Below the pieces are notes generated by a model, which worked only from the letters and a program-made list of their open reading frames with translations, was not told where the DNA came from and ran no database searches. A DNA stretch of 64,000 nucleotides, taken from assembly GCA_035772785.1 (NCBI GenBank), contig JAOCPU010000002.1, positions 124,001-188,000 on the forward strand. The letters are read 5' to 3'. This DNA is from Phlebiopsis flavidoalba. Taxonomy: Eukaryota > Basidiomycota > Agaricomycetes > Polyporales > Phanerochaetaceae. The translations under genes were made by a program, and so were the position numbers. Position 1 is the first letter of the stretch; each line of letters begins with the position of its first letter. Below are positions 22,190 to 34,531 of the stretch, piece after piece.

Positions 22190-24900
22190 CATGGATACTA
22201 CCTCATACCCAGCTCATTGAAACACATCTACCGGTTGTGTCCCAATGATTCCAGAAAGGCTTCCAGCAATCTGTGGTGTCTCTCCCAGCTACTGAGGAAA
22301 TAAAACCTCATTCATATAGATGTCAGCCTTTTCTTTGTGTAATTCTACATATTACTCTGATTGTGCTTCATGTTGTACTTCTTTCCGTCTCTTTCAATCA
22401 CTGGGAGCATGAAATTACTGCTGATGTAAATGATTCACAACGACATGGGCACCATTTGTGTGTGAACGTCGTTTTGCAAGTCGTAGCAACTGTGAGTCCA
22501 TCATGGCCGCTGGTGCTAAGTTTATTACTATATGTATTAACCTCGCATCCGGCCATAGCTTTATCTTGCGGTCCTCGTCGTAGTCACACAAAAATTAGCC
22601 CTCCAGAGGATGCTCTTAACCCGTCAAACATTGACATCTATCAACGACAAGAGTAACGCCTGGCTGGGCATAGGCTCTATCGCTTATATCAGATATGGCA
22701 ACAGAGCAAGCTCCCCGCCGCTCCCTTCGGCGTAATTTCTATAGCGCTTTATTTAATCTGTGTCTCAATTGTACACGTGACAACGACCAATCTGTTTCAC
22801 GTTTATACCGTATAATGCGACGATCCCAACAATTCACCCCACGACACTTGCCAATATGACCTCTGCGGTTGGGTAAGAGCTTTGTTCTTGCACTGGGGTA
22901 CGTGAGTTGTATCTGATCACCTCTGCCGCAGCGGCGTGTCTTCCTACGACATTCTTTCTTTCTACGAGCAGTTCCCAACAATTGGACTCAAAGATAACAT
23001 GGTATATGACGTCATCCCTGTGGTGGAGTCCGCGGTCGGGAATTCAACTGTGAATGCGTCACTTTACGAAGTTGATTGTGCAGGAATATCCCAAGCTAAG
23101 CAGATCAATACCGGGCCAGGCGCCACATCATTTGAGATTGACGGCGACATAAACTCGCCTCTAGAGATTCCCTTGCCCTGTAAGTAGCGGATCTTGGGCC
23201 TACTCTCGATCTAATCAATCGGCAGACTATCCAGCGGTCTATTCAGCGTCTAGACCGCGCGGTGTCCGAAATGTAACCTGTAGCTATCCGGGATGTCGGG
23301 TTCCACTGTTCATCGTATCAACCGTACCAATCATCGACTCATCTGGCATGGGGAACCCGGCAGATCTACGACCTTGGAAGGCCATCAATCCACCTGTGTT
23401 ACAAATACCATGGAACGCTAGTAGTAACACCACGGACACCTATTACGGAAGTAGGTGACCGATAAAGCTCGGAACAGATTTGTGCTAAGGCTTACCCGAG
23501 CTTTTAGCAACTATAACTGGGATTCAACTAGTTGCATGCGACATTAATATTCGCGACATAGAAATTAGCGTTTCTGCAGAGACTCAGCAGCCTTATACAA
23601 CACCATCGCCTCCAGCCAGTGTGTGGAAGAATTGGACTCAGCTAATCGATGTGTCTGCGACGGATCCGCGCCTCTGGACGGTGAGCAACAAAAAGCTTAA
23701 TAAACTCCATATTACTTACGTAAGACTGATTCCATGTGACATTCATATTAGGCGCAAAACATACCTGGGCACTCGCCACCAAGTGGCCACTCAGCATTGC
23801 TCAACTTGTACCAGCAGACCCTCAACTCGAGCCATAATAATCCACCGAATGCAACAGCCCCATGTGTGGATTTCCTTTATGATACCTACGGACCATGTAA
23901 ATGCCCATTTGGCTCCGCGATCAACTACGAGACTTGGATGGAGGGCAAAGAACAAGATTTGGTGCCCGCAGCATTCGATGTGTACGTTAAGAAGTTCATT
24001 GCATCTTCTTGTTTTGTTTTCCGATCGCTTATATTTACGCCTCAGATTTGTCTCAGAGAGTGCAGGGCTTACATCGGGCAGAAAAAAACATCACGCTCGA
24101 CGATCTTAACTTTAGCTTGGGCAAGGCGCTAGCCGCTATTGCTTGGTATGGTGAGCTGCCGAGACGTCAAAATCTATGATTCAATCTCTCATGTTATGGG
24201 TTCTGGCACAGGCAGCAGCGCGAACTATTCCAATGTCCACGCAATTAGTGGTACCTATATCCCGCCCACCGTACCGCCGGCACCAAATCTGCCCTCTGTC
24301 AAACCAAAGGGGGAAGCTACAATATACGTCCAACGTTTGCGATACCAAACTGAACGTAAGTGTCAGATTTCGCGATCGTAACGGCTGGCTCAGATCATGG
24401 CATCTAGATCTCGGCGGCCCTGTACGTTCATCCAAGTATCAATAAAACTTGTGATATCTGCTGACTGATGAGTAAACCAGGTACTAATTGGACTCGCGGT
24501 ATCGGCCCTGCTACTAGTTCTATCCTTCATTCTCATTGGCCAGCCCTTCTTTTCTGGGGGATTAGAAAATCCCCATATCATCCTGGAGGGCTCCGGTGTC
24601 CTGCAACTGGCCTGGCTTCTGGGTAACGAGCCTCACCTAGCCAGAGTCAATGATCCTCAGGTCGCACTGCTTCGCTCGGCCGGAATGTTTGAGATACAGA
24701 TGAATGGGAGAGCAGAAGAGAAGGTTCTACGGGTTTTGGACGTGCAACTCGAAGCAAACATGATCTTAGTGTATCATTCCTGCCGAGGGGAGGCCCAGCG
24801 ACGGGTTCGGGGGCACTGGGATGGAAAAACAGGGATGTTGAGCCTGAGCGTCTGGGTCCTGAGACCTGGCTTCACTACATATCCGTTGAAGGGACCATAA
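22190..24900 (+). CDS. Uncharacterised basidiomycete membrane protein, copy 3 (most complete)
   Basis: This is the most complete of three paralogues in the window. Features seen in order: the N-terminal helix CVILHITLIVLHVVLLSV near 22340; a helix introduced by LPAAPFGVISIALYL near 22720; an extracytoplasmic domain beginning FPTIGLKDNMVYDVIPVVE near 22980, with NST and NAS sites; a Cys-containing block TYGPCKCPFGSAINYE near 23890; ITLDDLNFSLGKALAAIAWY near 24090; a C-terminal helix VSALLLVLSFILI near 24500; and GVLQLAWLLGNEPHLARV near 24600. The stop is at 24898-24900. Several short introns are visible, but frame changes at non-intron positions also occur. The start is uncertain; an ATG at 22192 is a candidate. 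I recognise this layout as a widespread unnamed Agaricomycete family; no function is known. Confidence 0.65.
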
Positions 24901-25698
24901 AGTCCCGCCGCCCGCCCTAGGTTCCGTCCCCGATTTGATGTACATAATTGAAGTCGCTCATTCATAGGCTCTTCCCACGCTGTGGGAGGTGTAACGCTAC
25001 GTGATGCTGAGTGACGCGAGTACGTAATGGATTCGTGACGGTCACGTCAATCTCTGTCACGCGTGCTGGGCGCTGCTGGGCGACTTCAAAGCTTCAAGGA
25101 ACTGAACCTTTGATCTATACCAGCCCCTGTAACTTGGATCATGTTTGTTACACCGAGCAGCTTGCTCGTGCTGGGGTACCCCCTGGTGCTCCGAGCTCGC
25201 ATCAACATACCTTCCTGTCACATTCCCTCTACATTGACACTGTACACTCAAGTGCTCAGCCAACTCAGCAGACCGGGTACATCGTCTGGAGCGGGCCGCC
25301 TCCTCTATAGGTCTTTCTGAGCATCCGTACACCATGTAGCTTCTGAAACTTCATGAGCCCCGCTTCTGACCTCACACCAGTTTCCCACTGGGTCAGCTGA
25401 GAGTAATGCCGTACTGAACCCGCATGTTCCCTACGTGCATCACCATTGTTCACTATCCTATCAGCATGGTGGACATTTCGTAGTACGTTTTCCGCCTTCT
25501 CTCTGCGCACATCATCTCGCTTACTCTCTTTTCTCAATGGCTTTGGCATGTTACAAGGGTCAGGTGCACTCACGTCGCCTCAGTGTGCTGCATGGACAAA
25601 GTCGCGACTTCGTTTATCCGTGCTCTGGAGTACGGTCCCTGCGGTATAAGAGATGAAAGATCTTTCGATAACTGCGTGGTGCAGAAGCGAATGGAGTC
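24901..25698. other. Intergenic, upstream of beta-mannosidase
   Basis: Overlapping short frames on both strands without recognisable motifs. Presumably contains the promoter of the GH2 gene; no specific element could be supported. Confidence 0.4.
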
Positions 25699-28600
25699 AT
25701 GGCTTTCCTGACGGTGTTTCTGTTCCTTGCTACTTGGTCACTCTTGCTTGCCCGTGCGGAAGTGCTGAGCCTCTCCGACTTGAAGTGGACCTTGAAGAAC
25801 CAAAATGGGTCTATCGCCATATCACGCTCAAGTCCCTTCGCGAGGCACACCTCGACTTACTTCGCGCACGCGGGGTATCATAAACGGAGCCTTTGCTGGT
25901 ATAATGGTGAGTTACCTTCCACCCGTCCAGCCGACTCATGCTGATCTAGTTTAGAATTCACACAACGTTGGATTGTCCGACGACAACTGGACATATACTG
26001 CAGACCTTTCGCCCATAATTGGGCGTACGAAGACCAAGGAGAAGCAGCTACTCGTCTTTTATAGGGCTAGACACTATTGCTAATATCGTACGGTTAAACC
26101 CTATTTGCAGCTCACTCAGTCTCAAATACGAAAAAACTGAGTGCTCAACCGACACCCGTAAAGACCGTAGCAGGTCATCCTGTGGCATGGGTCAACAACC
26201 AATTCCGCCAATATGTCTATTGACGTCACCGATGATGCTTGGATCACCGTCAAGTCATGACAAGAATTTTAAAAAAAAAAAAAAAACCCCCGTGGCGGTT
26301 TGAGTCGGCATGGTTATATGGACTGAATGTCACCGCTCGGCCCGACGTTGACTGGGTTCATGGTGATATCGTGAGTGTAAGACTGTTCTTGCAATGCATT
26401 GCCTTTTAGCTGACATCTCCTTCAAACGTTCAGTTTGAATACCCCACTGTAACGCCAATTTATTCGCAAAGTCCAGTCAACATTTTTCGTGGGGTGGGAC
26501 TGGGTACTGCTGGCTTTGAACTACCTCGATCACCAGATTAAATTGAGACTGTGTCAGGGTCCCGCCTTTCGTTTCCTACGGGTATTTTTGCCAAACCGGC
26601 TTACCTGGTCTCACTACCTTCGACGTAACGTCAAATCCTAAGTTCTTCCGAGGCTCCCGCTCTCATCCTGCTAACATCCACTGCTTGTTTCCTCCTCCAG
26701 CTCTGTTTTCATCGAAGGAAGAGTCGTCCTTGGAGATTCTCGAAGCTCGGCCAGGGACGCCGAAATTGCTCTACCCAATCCGAACTCAGCCCCCTGGGTC
26801 GTCAACGTCACCTCATTACCTGGCGTGGTTGGTTCGTTGCGCTCGAGAGCGGCTAGGAATCCACTCTCCCGAGCCATTTCAATCTCTCCCATCCTCCCCG
26901 CTAACTCAAGGTCACGTGCCCCACGCCGGAGGTTCCGGCGTGTGTCGCCTCGATTACCCGCTGACACAGAGACGTACGATCGCGACAAGGCTTCAGGCGA
27001 CATGCTCACGATTCCCTGAAGGCGTGCCCGAGCGCGTTGGTGGTTCCCAAACCCAACCTCGGTACTCCGAAGCTGTGGACAACATCACGACGTGCCCTTC
27101 ACTTTTCTGACTCTCCATCTTCAGCCAAGCGAGTCCGCGGTGTCCAGACCCAAACGGGTTTCCGTACCACACCCTCGTCCAGGCACCTTACTCCGAGAAA
27201 GACATACGGGGAGCGCGGCATCACATGCTGTGCCCTGGGGGACCAGTGGCACTTCAATGTGAACGGCAAGGCGTTCTTCAGCTCTGGCACGAACATAATC
27301 CCCTATGATCCGTTTTATGCACGGGACGACGAGTGAGCAAGTGCGGTGGGTGCTGGAGAGCGCGGTCTTGAGTGGCCAGAACATGGTATGGTCTCTGTGC
27401 GCTCTAAAGAAATTGCAGGTGTTGACGCAGAAACCTCAGCTTCGCGTTTGGGGAGGAGGCACATACCAACCTTCCGACGAACCTGACCGGCGGTTACGAC
27501 TTTTACAGAGCCTGCGACGAACTCGGAATTTTTTGTCGCCTGGTCCGAGCTCATCTTCTCTGACGCTCTCTACCCGATCAACTCTTTCCTTTTGGAGTCC
27601 GTGGTTGGAACCTGAAGGTTAGACAGAATGTCAGGCGCATCAATAAGCATCCCAGTAACGTTTTCAGTGGGCCGGAGGCATTACGGGCAGACGAAATTGA
27701 GGGCATAGTCATCCAGATTAACGACACCCAGGCAAACGGAAACACACTATCTAGACGAAGTAAGCACATCCCGATATGTGCAAACGTACTCCTCGTCTAA
27801 TCGCTTCTCCCAGTATCAATTTTTATTCGGCGAGTTCCTCCACGACATTGTTTCTGAAGAAACCAACATCGGTCAGTGAGCTCATATGCCACACCGCGCT
27901 GTTTGCTTATGAGGCTGCCACTTTTCAGGTCGCATATACCGACTGTTCTACCACGGGCGGCGTGCTAAGCCTCGACCCATACGTCATTAGATACGCGAAC
28001 AAGACTCCTGGGTTCATCTACGGTAACAGTGGTGCGGAGAATTCACCTTATTCTGCCTGTATGACTGCCTCACGATTCGCCTACCAGAGCGGTACAACTA
28101 TGATGCAAGCCAGGCGTTCAACTACAGCACATACCCTGTCTCACGTTTTGTGAACGAGTTTGGGTGTGCCACTCTTCTCTATAAAACGTCATCATTCCCA
28201 TATGCTTATTTACGTTGTTAGTTTCCACTCGCAACCTTCGTTCTTCAGTTGGGAAGAAGTTTTGGAGTCCCCGGAAGACTTCTCGTTCAACTCGACCGTA
28301 GTCGCCTCTCGCGACCACCATCCTCCCGCCGGCGGCCTCGCCTTTCCCCAACCCAAACTCGAATCAGGGTCAAGCCCAGATGACCGAAGCCGTCCAGACC
28401 TGGCTCCCTACGCCCTCTACCTCGGATAGCAACCAGACCTTCGCGCAGTGGTGCTGGAGCACCCAAATCTCTCAGTCGCTCAACATGGTCTCCGAGATTG
28501 CGTGGTACCGGCGCGGAGCGGGCTTGGGAGAGAACAACCTCGGCAGCCTCGTCTGGCAGCCTGAACGACATCTGGCAAGGCACAGAGCTGGTCGAGCATC

Positions 28601-29369
28601 GAGTACTCGGGCCGTCTGGAAAGTACTCCACTACGGGCATGACCGGCATCTACGCGCCTGTTGTCGTCTACTCCGTTCTGGACCCGGAGAACCAAACGCT
28701 CGAGGTCCTCTGCGACGTCGGATCGGTGGGGAGGCAGTCGAGGGAAGGGCGCAACTGACGTGGTATGAGTGGTCGGGCAAGGAGCTGGAGACGAGTAACA
28801 AGAGCTTCGTGGTGCCAACTTTGAACAACTCGGTCATTCTTAAGGAGACTGGATTCGACAAGATCCTACCAAAGGGGAAGAGCCCGGAGGAGGTGTGTTC
28901 ATGCTCCTGAACGTCACCTCAAAGGTTGAGGGCAAGACTATCGTCAGCGAACAGGTGGTGAGTGGTACCATGGCCCGCCCCATTGCGCGTGCTTACACCC
29001 CCCTAGTTTTACCCCCACGTCGTTAGCCAACGTGACTTTGGTCGATCCTAAGATCAAGGTGACTCGTGGAAAGGACTTGACGTTCACTCTTTCGGCGCAG
29101 GGTGGTGTCGGGGCATGGACATGGCTCGATCATCCGGCCGGCACAGTCGGATACTTCCTCGACAAGGCGAGAGGTGTCCCAGCCAACGGGTTCTTCCCTC
29201 ATCCCCGGCATTGACAGAACAGGTGCGCTCGTTGATTTAGAGGCTGCCCAATATTTGCTGACCAATGGTCATAGTTCAATTTTTGCCGAACTCAGGGCTG
29301 TCGAAAGTCAAGAATCCAAATCCCGAAGATTTCATCGTACGGTCTCTTTGGAATAACACGCACGTCTAG
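25699..29369 (+). CDS. Beta-mannosidase, glycoside hydrolase family 2, frame-disrupted
   Basis: Expected to release terminal beta-mannose from mannan oligosaccharides outside the cell. The ATG at 25699 starts a clear signal peptide (MAFLTVFLFLATWSLLLARA). Family blocks follow in order: LSDLKWTLKNQNGSI; DNWTYTADLS near 25990; FESAWLYGLNVTARPD near 26300; QFIRKVQSTFF near 26450; KAFFSSGTNIIPYDPFYAR near 27270; RVWGGGTYQPS near 27440; the acid/base region WAGG...EIEGIV at 27665-27712; FVNEFG at 28147-28164; ENNLGSLVWQ near 28530; and EDFIVRSLWNNTHV with the stop at 29367-29369. Length and order fit an entire gene. Frames break often at small indels, and about ten extra bases interrupt the acid/base motif, so the product as written would be inactive. 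A 16-bp A-run lies at 26271. Confidence 0.85.
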
Positions 29370-29926
29370 GTCGATCCATACTTCGTCGACGTGTTCGTCT
29401 GCACGGATTATTCATCTGATCCATGGAATATATTGTGTTCTTTTACGAGAGATTCCCGAGTACTCGGTCGCGACGGAGATGCATAGCCGTGAGCCTGAAA
29501 GCTTCCTTAATGAATTTCGTACTATACTGCGACTGATGGTTCTGCGCGGTAAGCCAGCCACCAACGTAAATTGCGTGTTCTCGCAGCAGGCCTGGACCTG
29601 TAGTGCGACTTCGCCACTTACACGAATGTCATGGTGAGACAAGGAAGGAGGTTCGAGACACTAAAACGATGATCCGGGCGACGACCACATGCCCGAAGCT
29701 CCAGGGCTGCGAAATTAATTCTGCATTCATGCTCATCATAGCGGCCATCCATGCGTTTAATACGGCCGTTAGCTTACCCTGGCGTACATGCCGTAGCCAC
29801 CGAAAGACTTCCTGCCAGGTTGAACGCCTCGCTCGGAGGAGTATGAGTAAGGCTGAGTGTGTATATTCTCTGCTAGCCCCGCAGTGATTTCTCAATAATA
29901 TCGACCCCACATCATACCGTGCAGCG
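29370..29926. other. Intergenic
   Basis: Convergent 3' flanks of the plus-strand GH2 gene and a minus-strand gene of unknown function. Nothing recognised. Confidence 0.35.
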
Positions 29927-31562
29927 TCATTCTGTTTTGCATGGCGCCCATCTGGCAAGACGGACCATATCAGTCATGAATCGAAGCGCGTCGTACACAG
30001 CCTCACTCACCATATCAGCAGTGGCTTGTAGCATTCCAAGCGAGTGTTGCTCTGTCTCGTAACGAGTAATCGCTATAACGTGAGATGTCAGATCACAAAC
30101 TGTAGTTTGCAAAAGATGAAGAAAACGCACCGGCCTGTTCATCCGGGGAATTGAATATCGCCTGAAGCTCCTTCAGAGCCTTGTCTGCTGGGCTGGGGGG
30201 AGATTCACCTCATTTGAATAGTGTCGGTTCGCCCTCCTTTTGGAACTTAAGACAGAAATGTTGACTGTCGTACGGACTCAGGCTCGAGCCTTCCAGCATA
30301 TTCCATCCAACCTCGCTGAACTCTTTAACCGTCTATCGCAGATCGTTCTCAGTTCGTCATTTCGGACGCATCTCGCGACATTTGACGCCCACCTTGTATA
30401 GCGGGGTGTGTGGGGCTATCTGCACTCCCCACAAAGAAAGCCGAGAACCCGCGCTCGAAGAGGTAAGATGTGCGTGCCGCCCTGTCCGAAAAAGGATCGT
30501 TTTGAGCCCCAATGTCAAAGTTTTGCAGTTGTGACCGAAGCTGTATGATCTGATGAGGGAAATTATCGGGCAGGGTCGGCGGTCCATTCTTTGCTGCGGA
30601 GAAAGCTTTGCAAAGTAGCCTTTACCGTCGCCGTCCATGATATCGAGCAGGCACCCGGTTCGGGCTGCCGTTGATGAGGTCTGCCAATTCCTTCTGGATA
30701 GAGGTTGTCGTAAAAGACTATGATGTGGTCAGTCGCGTTTCCAGGAGAATAGAATGGATAACAGGCATACTCTTTTGGTTTCCCGCATTCATGGCAGGCA
30801 CCAAGTCTGAGAATATGGCTTCATTCCTAGGCAGATCGGAGTCGGCTCGGCGGGTATCCAGAGTCATGTTGCAAACTGCCATACTGACCTGACCCATGCG
30901 AGACATAAATATGTAAGGCCAACGACCCCGGATTCATGTCTCCTTGCGTGGTAAATGTGTTTGTCAAGCTCAGAGGCATCTTACTCCAGCTCATCTTACG
31001 GCCATACGTGATGAAATAAGAGTCCGGTGTTGAAACCAAAAAACGACCATGATATTCGGGTTGGGCATTGCTACAGAAGGACGAGCTCGGGAAGATGTGA
31101 GGAGGATGGTCTTTGGCTGGTAGCTTAGAGAGATGGATTGCTGGATTGCGTAGAACCCCTGAAGCTTTAAACATGTGCAGATGAATGGCTGTGACCTGTT
31201 ACGACAGACGTAGAGTCACCGGTGCGTGCACATGCGATGTGTGCCTGGACAATCGGGAGATAAATGGACACTTCACAAGGACAACCTCCGCGATCTGCGT
31301 AGCAAAAGTGGGCGTTTAAGTCGTCTCCGGGGATTTCGGTTGCCATTCTTGGATGCGTGGCTTCAACCTGATTGGATAATAGAGGACAGACTGAGCATGT
31401 CCGAGAGCAGTGACTCGAAGAGAATACCGCGCTCGGCCTGAGAGAGTGACCTGATGGAATATTAAGGCAAGTACTTGTCCAATCATATGAGCCTTGCCAA
31501 ACGAACGATGTATCTAGTTTATTGAATGAATCATTGTACTCAGGGCCGACCTCCGACGACAT
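29927..31562 (-). CDS. Unrecognised minus-strand gene
   Basis: A series of minus-strand frames reads as one split gene. It probably starts at the ATG at 31562 (MSSEVGPEYNDSFNKLDTSF). Later pieces include HLSKLPAKDHPPHIFPSSSF near 31130, LPRNEAIFSDLVPAMNAGNQ near 30820, IQKELADLINGSPNRVPARY near 30690, FPHQIIQLRSQLQNFDIGAQ near 30560, ALKELQAIFNSPDEQ near 30160 and HVIAITRYETEQHSLGMLQ near 30070. The amino-acid composition is that of a normal soluble protein, and no signal peptide or membrane helix is visible. I do not recognise the family. Several in-frame stops between the pieces may be introns or decay. It lies between the GH2 gene and the MCT transporter and is convergent with the former. 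Confidence 0.4.
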
Positions 31563-32000
31563 AGCCTACGCCACAAACTCACAGCAAGCACCACTATGCT
31601 CGAGGCTGTGGGCAGATGAATGTACGTCTTCGTCTTTCAGCTGTTCGTTGCAGTGGGCTGAATAGGAGTTGGCCATTTTTCCGTGGGTTAAGCTTAGGGA
31701 ATTGGGAAGAAAAATGGGACAAGTCACAGGAGGCCAGCGTGGTGGCGCTTTCATGTGGTGATGGCGCATCACACACCAATGTAGGAAATTGGCGGGGATG
31801 CGGCGTGGGATGGCGCCTGGTTTTTGCCCCAACCATCACCACCAGGGCCCAAAACATCTTCATCAATCCTCTCATCTCCGTCCTCCCTGGCTAGTAGCTT
31901 GAAGGAAACGCCTCCTATCCATCACATAAGTAGCCTTCATAGGAGTTTACACACTCCAATAACGAGCGGTGTGACCCTCGTGATCATCCGTATCCATCCG
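31563..32000. other. Intergenic, divergent promoter region
   Basis: Lies between the start of the minus-strand unknown gene and the start of the plus-strand transporter. No specific element identified. Confidence 0.35.
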
Positions 32001-33983
32001 ATGAGTAACGCCATTCCGCGCTATGGTCGCCAGACTCTGAATCGGGTCAGTGTGGGTTTCGCAGGATCCATATCGTTCGCTGCTAACATGTCGTTAACGC
32101 AGGATATTGCCCTGGGTGGAAGTCGGTCAAGAGCAAAAGAAGCCGTGCAAACTCACCTCCTGAGATTGCCCCGCCCGATGAGGAGACCCCACAGGAAGCA
32201 TCAGAGCCCGCTCGGGCTTTAAGGCCTTCGAAGGGATATCAGGCCGTTCTTCTGGTAGCGGGGTTCATGATGATATTCCACGTCATCGGGATCAACTCTA
32301 TCTACGGTATCTTTCAGGTACGCACCCCGCCCCTGTTGGTGTCCGTATACTTTTTGTGTTTTTTTTCTGACGAGCATGAGGTCTAATGATAGGAATTCTA
32401 TACGTCCCCAGACACGCCAACATCGCCAAGACGACACCCGCACGAGGTCAATGGATGCTCGTTTTGTTTCGCTGGTTGGTAATTACGTTATTTGGAAACC
32501 GGATCTTGTTTACTCACCATACCTACCTTGGAGTTGGCAGTATCTTCGCCAAACCTTGGGGGTTTCTCTTCGCACGCCACGCAGAACGTTCGACTCATGA
32601 TGCTCTCTGGCGTTCTCATTATGCTTTCTTCTTTCTCATCCTCTCTTCTTCTTCTCCTTTTTTCTTTAGTCTGGGGATATTTTTGGCGAGTTTCAGCTCC
32701 AAAGTACGTCTCGCGTCAATCATACATCGTTTTAGCACTGATTCGACATGGTCTCTAGCTTTGGCATCTCTATCTCACACAAGCTCTACTCTACGGGCGT
32801 CGGAGCATCGTTATACTACTTACCCCGGTTCTCGCCTTACTCCGGCATACTTTGACAGACATCGTGGATTTGCACTTGGGCTTATACTATCGGGGGGCGG
32901 GTTGTAGGCGGTCTTGTGCTATCCCCAGTGGTCAATGCTTGATATCGAAACTCGGAAATTCTGCTGGGCTCTCAAAATCCTGGGATTTGGAACTTCGTCG
33001 TTGGCGTTTCCCGTTGTCGCTCGTCGTCAAGAAACGAGCACTCCCTCCTGCTTTGGTCAGCCGGCCTAGCATCTACACAACGCAACCTCCTCTCTCCCCC
33101 CATGGTCGCAGCACAAGAGTCGATTCTGAAGCGTGTGGCTAAGCGCGGAGGCACCGTTTTTTTCATTGGCAGGTCGCCGTGCCAAAGCTCTCAGGTCTCT
33201 GCCAAACCTTTGTGTTGATCTGCAATCACGAATAGGCCATAGAGCGCGTTTTTGCAGGCGGGAGGGAATGTCTGTTTCCGATCCTACTTCCTCACCACGT
33301 ATGCCGGTCTGATCCTTGTCGTACGGTGCTTGGATATTCGCCAAGCAAGGAGATCTCTCCTTACTATGTTTAGCCATTATCTTCAACGCCGTCAACAGCA
33401 GTCGCGCCGTATAAACCCATGGGTATCGTCGCCGACAGAGTCGGCCGACAAAATACACTCCATAGTCAGCGTATGTTGGACCTTGATCCATATCACTTCA
33501 CTTGCTGAACTACCTCCAGTGCCTGCTCTCTGCCCGTTTCCGTCCTGGCACTTTGGCCTTCCGCCCCTCGTGCCCGCTTTCATCGCCTCTGTTGTCTCTA
33601 CGGGGCCCTCGCTGGCGGCTACAACGCTCTTCTGCCCACCACGATCGCCGAAGTATACGGAGTGCAGCACTACAACCAGCGTCAACGGCACCACATGATA
33701 TATTTACATCCGTGGGCTAGGCGCGCTTTTCGGTGCCCCACTGGCAGGCGTCAATCCACTCGGCAGCCATCATACGTGGAGTACGTGACGTTCAGACGGC
33801 AATTGGATGTGCGCGCCCTCCAGAAGAAATACAATCTATGGTGGCGCAGTGTATGACGTGGGTGACTGCTCATGGCTGCTTTTCGGATGTGTTCGCGTAT
33901 GTGGTGAGATGGTCAGATGGATCGTTTACAGGCGACGCTTGTGCCTGGTCCTTGTGGGAGAACGCGGTAGCTACCGGATGTAA
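32001..33983 (+). CDS. Monocarboxylate-type MFS transporter, frame-disrupted
   Basis: Predicted plasma-membrane transporter of the MCT family (MFS); substrate unknown. The probable ATG is at 32001 with a first intron at about 32046-32100. A Pro/Glu-rich N-terminus follows, then the first helix KGYQAVLLVAGFMMIFHVIG ending NSIYGIFQ near 32230-32310. Further pieces are QNVRLMMLSGVLIMLSSF near 32600, TPAYFDRHRGFALG near 32835 (the conserved 'YF..RR..A.G' block of fungal MCTs), TTIAEVYG near 33640, VNGTT near 33690, and RGLGALFGAPLAG near 33710. A stop occurs at 33981. The order and length match about 450 residues plus introns. Frames change repeatedly, often outside plausible introns, so it is either a pseudogene or carries indel errors. 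Confidence 0.7.
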
Positions 33984-34531
33984 CACTGACCTGTCCAATT
34001 CAAACATACAAAGCATTGTTCTTGACATGTGTGGCACACGGGCCTTCGCAACATTTGCAAGACGTACTATATCTGATATGTTCCAGACGGCCTTTTTTAC
34101 AGATGTGCACGACAAGACGCCAGTTACGTAGCCGGCGAAAGTGAAGCGGGTACGCCTGTACGTAGTCACCCATTAGGCCGCGGTCGCAAGCTGCGCTTGC
34201 CATGACAAGTTCACCGTCCGTCATTGGTGTAGCGTTTGAATGTTATTGCCAAGAATGTTCGCCTTCCTTTCGTCAATAACTGCATCGTTGGCCGAAGCCT
34301 GTGAAATCTTTCCAAGGATACATCCATTCGTTCTGTCTGTCCTAGGAGAAAATTATGAATTGTTGGAGATGGCTCCCCTTCTAGCGAGTAACGACTCCTG
34401 CAGTATAGGCCTCAGTTAGGCCCTGTGCCGGTCGAGGACCAACTGAGCGAATTTATAACGGACAATGGTTTCCACACGCGCCCGGGCAAACGGACTAGGC
34501 CTTTATGCTTACGCAGCCCGCAGGATCCAGT
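33984..34531. other. Intergenic
   Basis: Convergent 3' flanks of the MCT gene and F-box gene c. No feature recognised. Confidence 0.35.
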
